A stretch of 6,305 nt of DNA from an uncultured Alphaproteobacteria bacterium (GCA_903927415.1 CAIYMZ010000127.1:1-6305); one strand, 5' to 3'; counted from the stretch's first letter, positions 1 to 5,530 are shown. Notes: a model not told the origin generated them from the letters alone. A program made the numbers and translations.

Positions 1-6
1 CTCTCG

Positions 7-83
7 ATGTCATGCTGAGCCTGTCGAAGCATGATTCAAAGCACAGTGCCTAGAATCATGCTTCGACAGGCTCAGCATGACAT
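7..83. repeat. Perfect 31-bp inverted repeat (dispersed-repeat-like palindrome)
   Basis: The arms at 7-37 and 53-83 are exact reverse complements over 31 bases. They are separated by a 15-base loop that itself holds GCAC-A-GTGC. Each arm contains a smaller imperfect palindrome, CATGCT near one end and AGCATG near the other, so the whole could fold as a branched structure. It lies just past the stop codon of the methyltransferase, so it would form a strong hairpin at the 3' end of that mRNA. No T-run follows on the minus strand, which argues against a classical intrinsic terminator. A role as an mRNA 3' end stabiliser or a dispersed REP-like element is more likely. The core resembles a palindrome often seen between genes in bacterial genomes, from memory and not checked. 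Confidence 0.85.
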
Positions 84-89
84 AGAATT

Positions 90-950
90 TTATTTCCACC
101 CAGTCACAGTAATTATTTCAAACGTCGCCAAAACCGCGCCGTCAGCGGTTCCGTAAAGTTTACGATAATTTTCTAAAATTTTTGCGAGGAATTTTTTTGT
201 AAAAAAGCGGCGGGAACGTTTTGTTAAAATGTTGCTTTGACCCATGAATTTCAAGTCTTTTAACAGTTTCATCGGGTCGGAATAATTCACTTCAATTTTT
301 GCAAATTCAGAAATTGGATCAGCGAAGCCAGCCTTTTGCAACAATGCTGCCGCGGTTTTGACGTCGATCGTCGGTGGCATACGTGGAGAAATTCCAGCGT
401 AAATTTCGATTTCACTTTGATGTAAAACGTGAGCCAATTCGTGCAAATTCTCTTCGCCAAAAAAACTGGCGATGAAGACACCGTTTGGCTTTAAAGCATC
501 TTTAATTTGCAGTAAAAACTGTGGAATTTGGTTGACGAAGTGGAGATTTAAATTGCTGAGAATGAGGTCGAAGGAGTTTGGTTCGAGAGATAAAATTTCA
601 GAATCTTCACTTGAAAAATACCCCTCACCCCCACCCTCTCCCTCACGGGGAGAGGGAGTTACTTGAGATCGAGCATGTGAATGCCGAAAATAGCCGTTCA
701 GGCTATTTTCTCCCCTCTCCCCTTGAGGGAGAGGGTTGGGGAGAGGGTTGGGGCGAGGGGTAACAAGCTTAAATAAATAATCATCTTTCGCCCCAATCTC
801 CAAAATATTTTCAAAACGGCGATTGAGCGATTCAACATTTTCCGCAATTCTATTTGCAATTTCGTGATGCAAAAAATTATGCTCGTGAAAATTTTTAACA
901 CTACGCAAAAGGTTGCGCGTCAAGAGTTCGCGATCAAATAACAAATCCAT
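90..950 (-). CDS. SAM-dependent methyltransferase-fold protein, NDUFAF5/BioC-like, with an in-frame repeat insert
   Basis: This 286-residue protein matches the alphaproteobacterial methyltransferase-domain family related to BioC and to mitochondrial NDUFAF5. The start is typical of the family (MDLLFDRELL). A degenerate SAM-binding motif I, ENILEIGAKDDYL, sits at about residues 47-59. A central NSFDLILSNLNLHFVN block (about 125-140) is followed by DALKPNGVFIASFFGEENL (about 151-169), and the family's C-terminal ATFEIITVTGW end is present. Human NDUFAF5 hydroxylates an arginine in a complex I subunit; whether this bacterial homologue hydroxylates, methylates or does something else is unknown. 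Residues about 64-110 are a proline/glycine/glutamate-rich stretch absent from the usual family pattern, lying between motif I and the next acidic strand; it comes from a palindromic repeat. No Shine-Dalgarno is obvious before the ATG. The start lies 3 bp from comF on the other strand, a pairing I recall from other alphaproteobacteria. Confidence 0.85.
   Translation of the reverse strand: MDLLFDRELLTRNLLRSVKNFHEHNFLHHEIANRIAENVESLNRRFENILEIGAKDDYLFKLVTPRPNPLPNPLPQGERGENSLNGYFRHSHARSQVTPSPREGEGGGEGYFSSEDSEILSLEPNSFDLILSNLNLHFVNQIPQFLLQIKDALKPNGVFIASFFGEENLHELAHVLHQSEIEIYAGISPRMPPTIDVKTAAALLQKAGFADPISEFAKIEVNYSDPMKLLKDLKFMGQSNILTKRSRRFFTKKFLAKILENYRKLYGTADGAVLATFEIITVTGWK
686..710. repeat. Perfect 10-bp hairpin at the centre of the inserted element
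   Basis: GAAAATAGCC at 686-695 and GGCTATTTTC at 701-710 are exact reverse complements around the loop GTTCA. It is AT-richer than the flanking C/G-rich arms and sits near the middle of the composite palindrome. It may be the core of the element or the remains of the joint between two inverted copies. Confidence 0.75.
730..753. repeat. Perfect 12-bp tandem duplication in the inserted element
   Basis: AGAGGGTTGGGG occurs twice head to tail, at 730-741 and 742-753. The unit is four codons, so the duplication keeps the methyltransferase frame and encodes the repeated residues NPLPNPLP at about 68-75. It probably arose by slippage after the element inserted. Confidence 0.85.
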
Positions 951-953
951 TTA

Positions 954-1685
954 ATGAAAAATTTTTTGAGAAAATTGGTTGAAGTTTTTTTTCCAAGTCA
1001 CTGCCTTTATTGTGAAAAAATTATCAACAAAGACTCTCTTTTTTGTGGCGATTGCTGGCTCAAATTACAATTCATCACCGACCCTAAATGCAAAATTTGC
1101 TCTTATCCATTTGAAATTGAAATCAGTCACATGAGCCCACTTTGCTCAAAATGCCTGATTAAAAAACCATCTTACGACAAGTCGATTGTCATTTTTCGCT
1201 ACAACCCATTCATCAAAAAAATAATCGGCGACTTGAAATATCGCGATAAGAATTTTTTGGCCAAAAAATTTGCAAAAATTTTGCATGAAAAAATTAGAAG
1301 TGAGATCGCCACTTATGACCTGATTGTTGCAGTTCCGCTACATCAAAAAAGATTGCGCAAAAGAAAATTTAACCAAGCTGTTTTACTCTGCCGCGAATTG
1401 TTAAAATTTTTTCCAAAGAAAAATTTTTACCCTGATTTTTTGATTCGTGTAAAAAATACCAAACCTCAAGTCGAGCTTAGAAAAAAAGAACGCGAAAAGA
1501 ATCTGAAGCGTGCATTTTTGGTGAATAAAAAATATCGCGACGAGGTGATGGGCAAAAAAATTTTACTGGTGGATGATGTAATGACGACAGGTGCAACGCT
1601 AGAAAATTGCGCGAAGGAGTTGAAGCGCAGAGGTGCGAAGGAAGTGGTGTCTTTGGTGGTGGCGAAGACGGTGTTTGGAAAGTAA
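954..1685 (+). CDS. comF: ComF family phosphoribosyltransferase-like protein
   Basis: The 243-residue product has the layout of ComF/GntX proteins, whose C-terminal half is a type I phosphoribosyltransferase fold. The N-terminus carries four Cys pairs, C17-x2-C20, C31-x2-C34, C46-x2-C49 and C64-x2-C67, expected to form zinc-binding knuckles. The middle has LKYRDKN (about 94-100), VPLH (127-130) and RKRKFNQA (about 135-142), all typical of the family. The PRPP-binding loop is ILLVDDVMTTGATL at about 203-216. ComF proteins in Bacillus and Helicobacter act in the cytoplasm in DNA uptake, but many non-competent bacteria keep a homologue of unknown substrate, so competence should not be assumed. 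The ATG at 954 fits the usual family start (short helix, then FFP and the first Cys pair). It has no clear Shine-Dalgarno, and its upstream region is the coding start of the divergent methyltransferase. It ends 3 bp before the convergent amidase. Confidence 0.9.
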   Translation: MKNFLRKLVEVFFPSHCLYCEKIINKDSLFCGDCWLKLQFITDPKCKICSYPFEIEISHMSPLCSKCLIKKPSYDKSIVIFRYNPFIKKIIGDLKYRDKNFLAKKFAKILHEKIRSEIATYDLIVAVPLHQKRLRKRKFNQAVLLCRELLKFFPKKNFYPDFLIRVKNTKPQVELRKKEREKNLKRAFLVNKKYRDEVMGKKILLVDDVMTTGATLENCAKELKRRGAKEVVSLVVAKTVFGK

Positions 1686-1711
1686 CAATTAGCAATTAGC
1701 AATTAGCAATT
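1686..1711. repeat. Heptamer tandem repeat (CAATTAG)x3.7 at the comF/amidase convergence
   Basis: CAATTAG is repeated three times at 1686-1706, followed by a partial CAATT. The array begins directly after the comF stop codon and codes, on the minus strand, for the last residues and stop codon of the amidase. Because seven is not a multiple of three, gain or loss of one unit would change the amidase C-terminal residues and possibly its length. Confidence 0.85.
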
Positions 1712-2405
1712 TTTGCAGGAGTTCGCTTGAAGATGGGAGCCATTCTGAGGAATCTTTTTCTAAAAATCTGCGGTTAAAAATTCTTGCTAAAGCTCGCATT
1801 TCTTCGTCGAAATCATTGTTCAAATTCATCACGCGGTAACCGAATTTTTTTAGATTTTTTTTGATTTCACTGAGTTCGAGATTTTTATTTTCGACAGAAA
1901 TTTTTGGAAAAATTCCGACGCCATTTTCAGCTAAAAATTTCCAATCAAAAAGATGAGAGGGGTCTTGCTTGCGGTCTAGAAGGCCGGTTTCTTTGTCGTA
2001 AGCAATGTCGGAATGGCCGACAATATTTCCCGCCGCGATTCCGTATTTTAAAATTAAATATTGGCAGAGCTCAACTCCTGCCTGCATTTGCACCATTTCA
2101 AATTTTTTGGTCAAAGGCGATGAATTGATGAATTCTATTCCGATAGAATTTTTGTTTAAACCGTCAACGCCACGCCAAAAGCTGATCCCCGCATGGTAGG
2201 CAACATCATTCTCATCAACCAATTCAAAAATTTTTCCAGACTCATCTATTAAAAAATGGGAGCTGACTTGATGCTCTTTAAACTGCTCAATTGCATGCTC
2301 AACGGAGTTTGCTTCAACGTGATGCAATACCAAGAAATCAACTTTTCTTGGCTCATTTTTTTGCTCAAAAAATTCTGTAAATTTTTTTATTTTGTTGATT
2401 TTCAT
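1689..2405 (-). CDS. N-acetylmuramoyl-L-alanine amidase, AmpD/AmiD type (Amidase_2)
   Basis: This 238-residue zinc amidase would cleave the bond between N-acetylmuramic acid and L-alanine in peptidoglycan or in anhydro-muropeptides during wall recycling. The Amidase_2 domain spans about residues 22-170. It includes LVLHHV with the first zinc His (H28), SSHFLID (48-54), the AYHAGISFWRGVDGLNKNSIGIEF block (about 69-92, with the conserved Glu E91), and VGHSDIAYD (129-137, zinc His H131). RKQDPSHLFDW (145-155) has the Asp of the third ligand position. Residues about 178-215, with KKFGYRV and ALARIFNRRFLE, look like a worn peptidoglycan-binding domain of the kind that follows this catalytic domain in related alphaproteobacterial proteins. 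There is no signal peptide or lipobox, so I infer a cytoplasmic recycling role like AmpD. GAGGTG eight bases before the ATG supports the start. The C-terminal LLIANC is encoded by a tandem repeat and may not be ancestral. Confidence 0.9.
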   Translation of the reverse strand: MKINKIKKFTEFFEQKNEPRKVDFLVLHHVEANSVEHAIEQFKEHQVSSHFLIDESGKIFELVDENDVAYHAGISFWRGVDGLNKNSIGIEFINSSPLTKKFEMVQMQAGVELCQYLILKYGIAAGNIVGHSDIAYDKETGLLDRKQDPSHLFDWKFLAENGVGIFPKISVENKNLELSEIKKNLKKFGYRVMNLNNDFDEEMRALARIFNRRFLEKDSSEWLPSSSELLQKLLIANC

Positions 2406-2413
2406 GTTTTTTA

Positions 2414-2419
2414 CACCTC
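2414..2419 (-). promoter_or_regulatory. Shine-Dalgarno of the amidase gene
   Basis: On the minus strand this reads GAGGTG, eight bases before the ATG at 2405. It supports the chosen start and overlaps the edge of the decayed palindromic repeat. Confidence 0.55.
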
Positions 2420-2460
2420 ACCAAAAACCCTCTCCCACAAGGGAAGACAGGGTTTGGTTT
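2414..2460. repeat. Decayed copy of the GC-rich palindromic element between amidase and maeB
   Basis: The stretch CCTCACC, AAACCCTCTCCC, ACAA, GGGAAGACAGGGTTTGG follows the same plan as the arms of the insert at 619-762 (CCTCACCCC, ACCCTCTCCC, short loop, complementary return). The return arm has extra or changed bases, leaving a stem of about AAACCCT/AGGGTTT plus CCC/GGG. It lies in the leader of the amidase. Read on the minus strand, its edge gives GGTGAGGTG, which includes the amidase's Shine-Dalgarno-like sequence. Confidence 0.6.
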
Positions 2461-2465
2461 AATTT

Positions 2466-2493
2466 TTGACATTAAACTTTTCAAAATTAGTTT
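2466..2493 (+). promoter_or_regulatory. Candidate promoter for the maeB operon
   Basis: A perfect TTGACA at 2466-2471 is followed after 16 bases by TAGTTT at 2488-2493, a weak -10. It would start transcription about 45 bases before the maeB start codon. The -35 match is good and the position is sensible, but the -10 is poor, so this is tentative. The rest of 2461-2544 shows no clear Shine-Dalgarno next to the maeB ATG. Confidence 0.35.
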
Positions 2494-2544
2494 CCTCGCC
2501 CTTTCACTAAATCAGAGCTCTCGCCAATCATTTAAATTTCAATC

Positions 2545-4914
2545 ATGGCTACTAAAAAAGACACAGCAAAAAACAATTCGTCTGCAAAAAACTCAATCAA
2601 GTCTTCAAAAGATTTAGAAGCGCTACAATTTCACATCCAAGGCCAACCCGGAAAAGTTGCGATGCACGCGACTAAGCCGCTCAACACTCAACGTGATCTC
2701 GCCCTCGCCTACTCTCCCGGAGTTGCAATTCCATGCTTGGAAATACAAAAAAATCCTGATCTCGCTTACGAATACACCGCGAAAGGAAATTACGTTGCGG
2801 TTATTTCCAACGGCACCGCTGTTCTCGGGCTTGGAAATCTCGGCGCTCTCGCCGGCAAACCCGTAATGGAAGGCAAATCAGTTTTGTTCAAACGCTTCGC
2901 CGACATTGATTCCGTCGACATCGAAGTCGCCACTGAAGACGCCGACGAATTCATCAATGCCGTAAAATTTTTGGGACCAACTTGGGGTGGCATCAACCTT
3001 GAAGACATCAAGGCTCCGGAATGTTTTATCATCGAAAGTAAGCTCCGTGAAATCATGGATATTCCAGTTTTCCACGATGACCAACACGGAACTGCAATTG
3101 TCTCCGCCGCTGGCATTATCAACGCTCTGCACATTTCCGGCAAAAAATTTAAAGATTTAAAAGTGATCGTGAATGGCGCTGGAGCTGCCGGTATTGCCTG
3201 TCTCGAACTTTTGAAAGCGATGGGATTGCCGCATGACAATGCGATTTTGTGCGACACGAAAGGCACGATTTACAAGGGCAGAACAGAAGGCATGAATCAG
3301 TGGAAATCCGCTCACGCCGTCAACACTAAAGCTCGCACACTTGCTGAAGCGATGAAAGGCGCGGACGTGTTTCTCGGCCTCTCCGTCAAAGGCGCGGTGA
3401 CGAAAGAAATGGTGAAATCGATGGCGAAAAATCCGGTGATTTTCGCGATGGCAAATCCTGATCCTGAAATCACTCCCGAAGAAGTTCATGCTTGCCGCAA
3501 TGATGCCATTGTTGCCACAGGCCGCTCCGATTACGAAAACCAAGTCAATAACGTGATGGGCTTTCCTTACATTTTCCGCGGCGCTCTTGATGTCCGCGCT
3601 TCAACCATCAACGAAGAAATGAAAATCGCTGCGGCGCATGCAATCGCCTCTCTCGCTCGCGAACATGTTCCTGACGAAGTCGTGAAGGCCTATGGCGGTC
3701 GCGATTTGAAGTTTGGAAAACATTACATCATCCCAACCCCATTCGACGCACGCTTGATTCAAGTGGTGCCGATTGCAGTCGCGAAAGCTGCGGTTGAAAC
3801 GGGTGTCGCACGCAAGCCGATCAAAGATTGGGATGCTTATCGCAAACAACTTCAAGCACGCCGCGATCCTTCCGTCAACAGCCTTAGCATGATTTTCGAC
3901 AAACTCGAGCGCTCACCAAAAAAAGTAATTTTTGCCGAAGGGGAGCAGCCGGAAATCATCCGTGTTGCCGCAATGTGGCGCGACAATGGCTATGGCAAAC
4001 CTATCCTCATCGGCAAAGAAAAAATTATTTTGGCGAACATGAAAGAAGCCAATGTCAGTGCCGATGGAATTGAAATTTACAATGCGTCCAAATCCGAAGA
4101 AAATTCTAAATTCACCGATTACCTCTATAAAAAATTGCAACGTAGCGGCGTGCTTCGCTCTGATTGTGCACGCATGGTTAAAAATGATCGCAACATTTTC
4201 GCTGCATCGATGCTTGCTTGCGGACATGGCGATGCACTCGTGACTGGCCTCACTCGCGGCTATCGCAAATCACTCACCGATGTCTGGAAAGTGATCAAAA
4301 ATAAAAAAGATAAAATTCTCCTCGGCGTGTCGATGGTGATCTCGAAAGGCAAAACAATTTTCATTGCCGACACTGCTTGCTCCGAACTTTCTTCCTCCGA
4401 ACATCTCGTCAATATTGCGATTCAAACTGCTGCGAAAGTGCGCGGAATGGGCTACGAACCTCGTGTTGCCTTTCTTTCATTTTCGAATTTTGGTTCAGCT
4501 TTAAAAACTGAATCAAGCCGTATCAAACATGCGGTGGAGATACTTGACGGCATGAAAGCAGGATCCCTTGGGGGATTTAGTGTGGGATCGAGCGGACGCG
4601 TTAGCGCCGCGATGGGGGGGAAAATCGACTTCGAATATGATGGAGAAATGACAGCGGATGTCGCGCTCAACATGGATAAAATGTCGCGCTACCCCTTCTG
4701 CCGCTTAACTGCACCGGCAAATATTTTGATCTGTCCGGGACTTCACTCCGCAAGCATCGCCACCAAACTTCTCGAGGAGATCGGCAATTGCACCGTGATT
4801 GGCCCAATCCTGGATGGATTCGAAAAATCAGTACAAATCGTAACAATGCGTTCGTCAATCAATGACATTTTAAACATGGCGGCGATTGCTGCAGTTGGAG
4901 CTTCCTCAAAATAA
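2545..4914 (+). CDS. maeB: Malic enzyme with C-terminal phosphotransacetylase-like domain (MaeB type)
   Basis: The 789-residue protein is a MaeB-type malic enzyme, converting malate to pyruvate and CO2 with reduction of NAD(P) in the cytoplasm. Residues 1-22 are a Lys/Ser/Asn-rich tail. The malic N-terminal domain (about 25-165) has LAYSPGVA with catalytic Tyr56, GLGNLGALAGKPVMEGK with the likely catalytic Lys111, and metal ligands in NLED (E153, D154). The NAD(P)-binding domain (about 170-430) has FHDDQHGTA (176-184), the Rossmann loop GAGAAG (211-216) and AMANPDPE (301-308). Residues about 445-785 form a phosphotransacetylase-like domain (FAEGEQPE, FSNFG, FEYDGEMTADVALN, PFCRLTAPAN), which in this family usually regulates, for example as an acetyl-CoA sensor, rather than catalyses. 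Total length is slightly above the usual ~760. About 22 extra residues at 669-692 are not in family members I remember. The start has no clear Shine-Dalgarno. The next gene follows after 15 bases. Confidence 0.96.
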   Translation: MATKKDTAKNNSSAKNSIKSSKDLEALQFHIQGQPGKVAMHATKPLNTQRDLALAYSPGVAIPCLEIQKNPDLAYEYTAKGNYVAVISNGTAVLGLGNLGALAGKPVMEGKSVLFKRFADIDSVDIEVATEDADEFINAVKFLGPTWGGINLEDIKAPECFIIESKLREIMDIPVFHDDQHGTAIVSAAGIINALHISGKKFKDLKVIVNGAGAAGIACLELLKAMGLPHDNAILCDTKGTIYKGRTEGMNQWKSAHAVNTKARTLAEAMKGADVFLGLSVKGAVTKEMVKSMAKNPVIFAMANPDPEITPEEVHACRNDAIVATGRSDYENQVNNVMGFPYIFRGALDVRASTINEEMKIAAAHAIASLAREHVPDEVVKAYGGRDLKFGKHYIIPTPFDARLIQVVPIAVAKAAVETGVARKPIKDWDAYRKQLQARRDPSVNSLSMIFDKLERSPKKVIFAEGEQPEIIRVAAMWRDNGYGKPILIGKEKIILANMKEANVSADGIEIYNASKSEENSKFTDYLYKKLQRSGVLRSDCARMVKNDRNIFAASMLACGHGDALVTGLTRGYRKSLTDVWKVIKNKKDKILLGVSMVISKGKTIFIADTACSELSSSEHLVNIAIQTAAKVRGMGYEPRVAFLSFSNFGSALKTESSRIKHAVEILDGMKAGSLGGFSVGSSGRVSAAMGGKIDFEYDGEMTADVALNMDKMSRYPFCRLTAPANILICPGLHSASIATKLLEEIGNCTVIGPILDGFEKSVQIVTMRSSINDILNMAAIAAVGASSK
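4549..4620 (+). other. Extra in-frame segment in the phosphotransacetylase domain of maeB
   Basis: Residues about 669-692 lie between AVEILD and IDFEYDGEM, which are nearly adjacent in the MaeB proteins I remember. The segment is Gly/Ser-rich (AGSLGGFSVGSSGR). Its DNA contains a short hairpin ATCCC-TTGG-GGGAT at 4562-4575, a second stem GCGG(a)CGC/GCGCCGC at 4592-4610, and a run of seven G at 4614-4620. It may be another small palindromic insert or simply a lineage-specific loop. Confidence 0.5.
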
Positions 4915-4918
4915 TTTT

Positions 4919-4923
4919 AGGAG
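4919..4923 (+). promoter_or_regulatory. Shine-Dalgarno of the 125-residue unknown gene
   Basis: AGGAG lies six bases before the ATG at 4930. It is the strongest ribosome binding site in the window and supports the reality and start of an otherwise unknown gene. Confidence 0.75.
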
Positions 4924-4929
4924 AAAAAC

Positions 4930-5307
4930 ATGTCGGGATTCGAAGGTTCAAATCAAGAAATATCATCTCCTCCAGTTCAAGCTGCTGGAATTAGCGATGC
5001 TGATTCCATCGGAATCGGTGGCAACATGATGGTTGGTGGATTTGGACAAAGTGGAATTGATTGTGGCGTTGGTAGTGTCGCTCTTTTTGGCGAAGAGTTG
5101 CAAAAAATTTCTGGAGCGTTTGAGCAAAAACCAAATGAACTTGGACCGGCAGCAGAGCCTTTTGGAGTAAGTGGTGTGGGGGTAACAAATAAAGACCTGC
5201 AAGGACTCGACAAAGTAGAAATTAAAAATGCTATTGGTGCCGCCAATGCAGAAATACAAGGCACTACTGGTGTCATGTCCTCTCCTCAACAAGGAGCATC
5301 TCGCTAG
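4930..5307 (+). CDS. Hypothetical glycine-rich protein, 125 residues
   Basis: I do not recognise this protein. It is acidic to neutral, with a polar Ser/Pro/Gln N-terminus (1-20). A glycine-rich stretch follows at about 27-54 (IGIGGNMMVGGFGQSG), with the single Cys at residue 45. A more ordinary helical-looking part (LFGEELQKISGAFEQ, about 52-66; DLQGLDKVEIKNAIGAANAEI, about 89-109) precedes a Gly/Ser/Gln tail. There is no signal peptide, transmembrane segment or known motif. It is likely real because it has a good Shine-Dalgarno, follows maeB by 15 bases, and its stop codon overlaps the GTG start of the next gene by one base. Co-transcription with maeB and the SDHAF4-like gene hints at central carbon metabolism, but that is only context. 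It could be a fast-evolving lineage-specific protein. Confidence 0.75.
   Translation: MSGFEGSNQEISSPPVQAAGISDADSIGIGGNMMVGGFGQSGIDCGVGSVALFGEELQKISGAFEQKPNELGPAAEPFGVSGVGVTNKDLQGLDKVEIKNAIGAANAEIQGTTGVMSSPQQGASR
5291..5296 (+). promoter_or_regulatory. Shine-Dalgarno of the SDHAF4-like gene
   Basis: AAGGAG lies ten bases before the GTG at 5307, within the end of the upstream coding sequence. It supports GTG as the start in place of any upstream ATG, none of which is in this frame without a stop. Confidence 0.6.
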
Positions 5308-5486
5308 TGACAAAAGAACAAAAAAACTACGACGATGAATCTTGCAAATGCGCTGGCAATAACGAATCAACCACGCCTGTAAACCAAAATTTAAATCAAA
5401 AAGCGCAACCTGAAATTAAAAAAATCGAGTTAGATCCGACTCATTTTGGTGATTGGCAGGTGAATTGTCGGGCGGTGGATTTTTAG
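5307..5486 (+). CDS. SDHAF4 / DUF1674 family protein (probable succinate dehydrogenase assembly factor)
   Basis: This 59-residue gene starts with GTG, overlapping the upstream stop codon by one base (TAGTG). The C-terminal end, DPTHFGDWQVNCRAVDF, matches the DUF1674 signature, which in alphaproteobacteria and mitochondria usually reads like EPTRYGDWE..GR..DF immediately before the stop. Eukaryotic SDHAF4/Sdh8 binds the flavinated SdhA subunit and helps assemble succinate dehydrogenase; a similar role here is inferred. Residues 1-38 are polar and variable (a CKC pair at about 13-15, Asn/Gln-rich), as expected for this family. Differences from the usual motif are His for Arg, Phe for Tyr and Cys for the Gly before Arg. 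Its place after maeB and the unknown 125-residue gene puts it in a likely operon with a C4-acid enzyme. Confidence 0.85.
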   Translation: MTKEQKNYDDESCKCAGNNESTTPVNQNLNQKAQPEIKKIELDPTHFGDWQVNCRAVDF

Positions 5487-5495
5487 AAAAAGCTT

Positions 5496-5530
5496 CTTGC
5501 TGCCATTTTCGCAAAGTCAGGAATGACAGC
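5496..5530 (-). terminator. Weak terminator-like hairpin after the M16 gene
   Basis: On the minus strand GCTGTCATT (5530-5522) can pair with AATGGCAGC (5507-5499) over nine bases with one U-G wobble and a 14-base loop; a short T-run follows at about 5491-5487. On the plus strand the same stem has a C-A mismatch, so it better suits the M16 transcript. It also resembles a worn dispersed repeat (TGTCATTCCTGACTT on the minus strand). Confidence 0.35.

Larger units (their letters stand above)
619..762. repeat. Composite GC-rich palindromic element inserted in the methyltransferase gene
   Basis: The outer arms at 619-642 and 739-762 are inverted repeats matching at 22 of 24 positions, both ending in TACCCCTC/GAGGGGTA. 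Inside are two perfect 9-bp hairpins, CCCTCTCCC/GGGAGAGGG, at 634-656 (5-base loop) and 713-735 (5-base loop), plus a perfect 10-bp hairpin at 686-710. The 144-bp span equals 48 codons and stays open in the methyltransferase frame, adding a segment with PLPNPLPQGERGE and PSPREGEGGGEG. The composition differs sharply from the AT-rich gene around it. TA at both ends could be a target duplication or part of the element. The situation resembles the Rickettsia palindromic elements found inside genes, but I do not recognise this element as one of those families. Confidence 0.85.

Noticed and set aside
7..83. Rho-independent terminator of the methyltransferase
   Set aside because: The stem is very strong but long and moderate in GC, and no T-run follows on the minus strand; annotated as a repeat instead.
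619..762. CRISPR array or G-quadruplex-based switch in the GC-rich region
   Set aside because: The repeats are inverted, not evenly spaced direct repeats with unique spacers; G-runs are explained by the palindromic arms and no quadruplex role can be supported.
578..763. Plus-strand open frame of 61 residues with Pro/His and Gly/Glu repeats
   Set aside because: It is the other strand of the palindromic insert; such repeats stay open in several frames. No start signal and no independent support.
954..1685. comF as evidence that the organism is naturally competent
   Set aside because: ComF homologues are widespread in bacteria not known to be competent, and no other competence gene is in the window.
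2790..3543. Overlapping minus-strand open frames of 158 and 128 residues opposite maeB
   Set aside because: They lie wholly within the strongly conserved maeB coding region, have Phe/His/Arg- or Ser/Pro-rich antisense-like composition and no ribosome binding site.
4963..5370. Minus-strand open frames of 135 and 99 residues opposite the glycine-rich gene
   Set aside because: The plus-strand gene has a good Shine-Dalgarno and operon spacing, and the antisense frames would run through the DUF1674 gene start; no likeness to any family seen.
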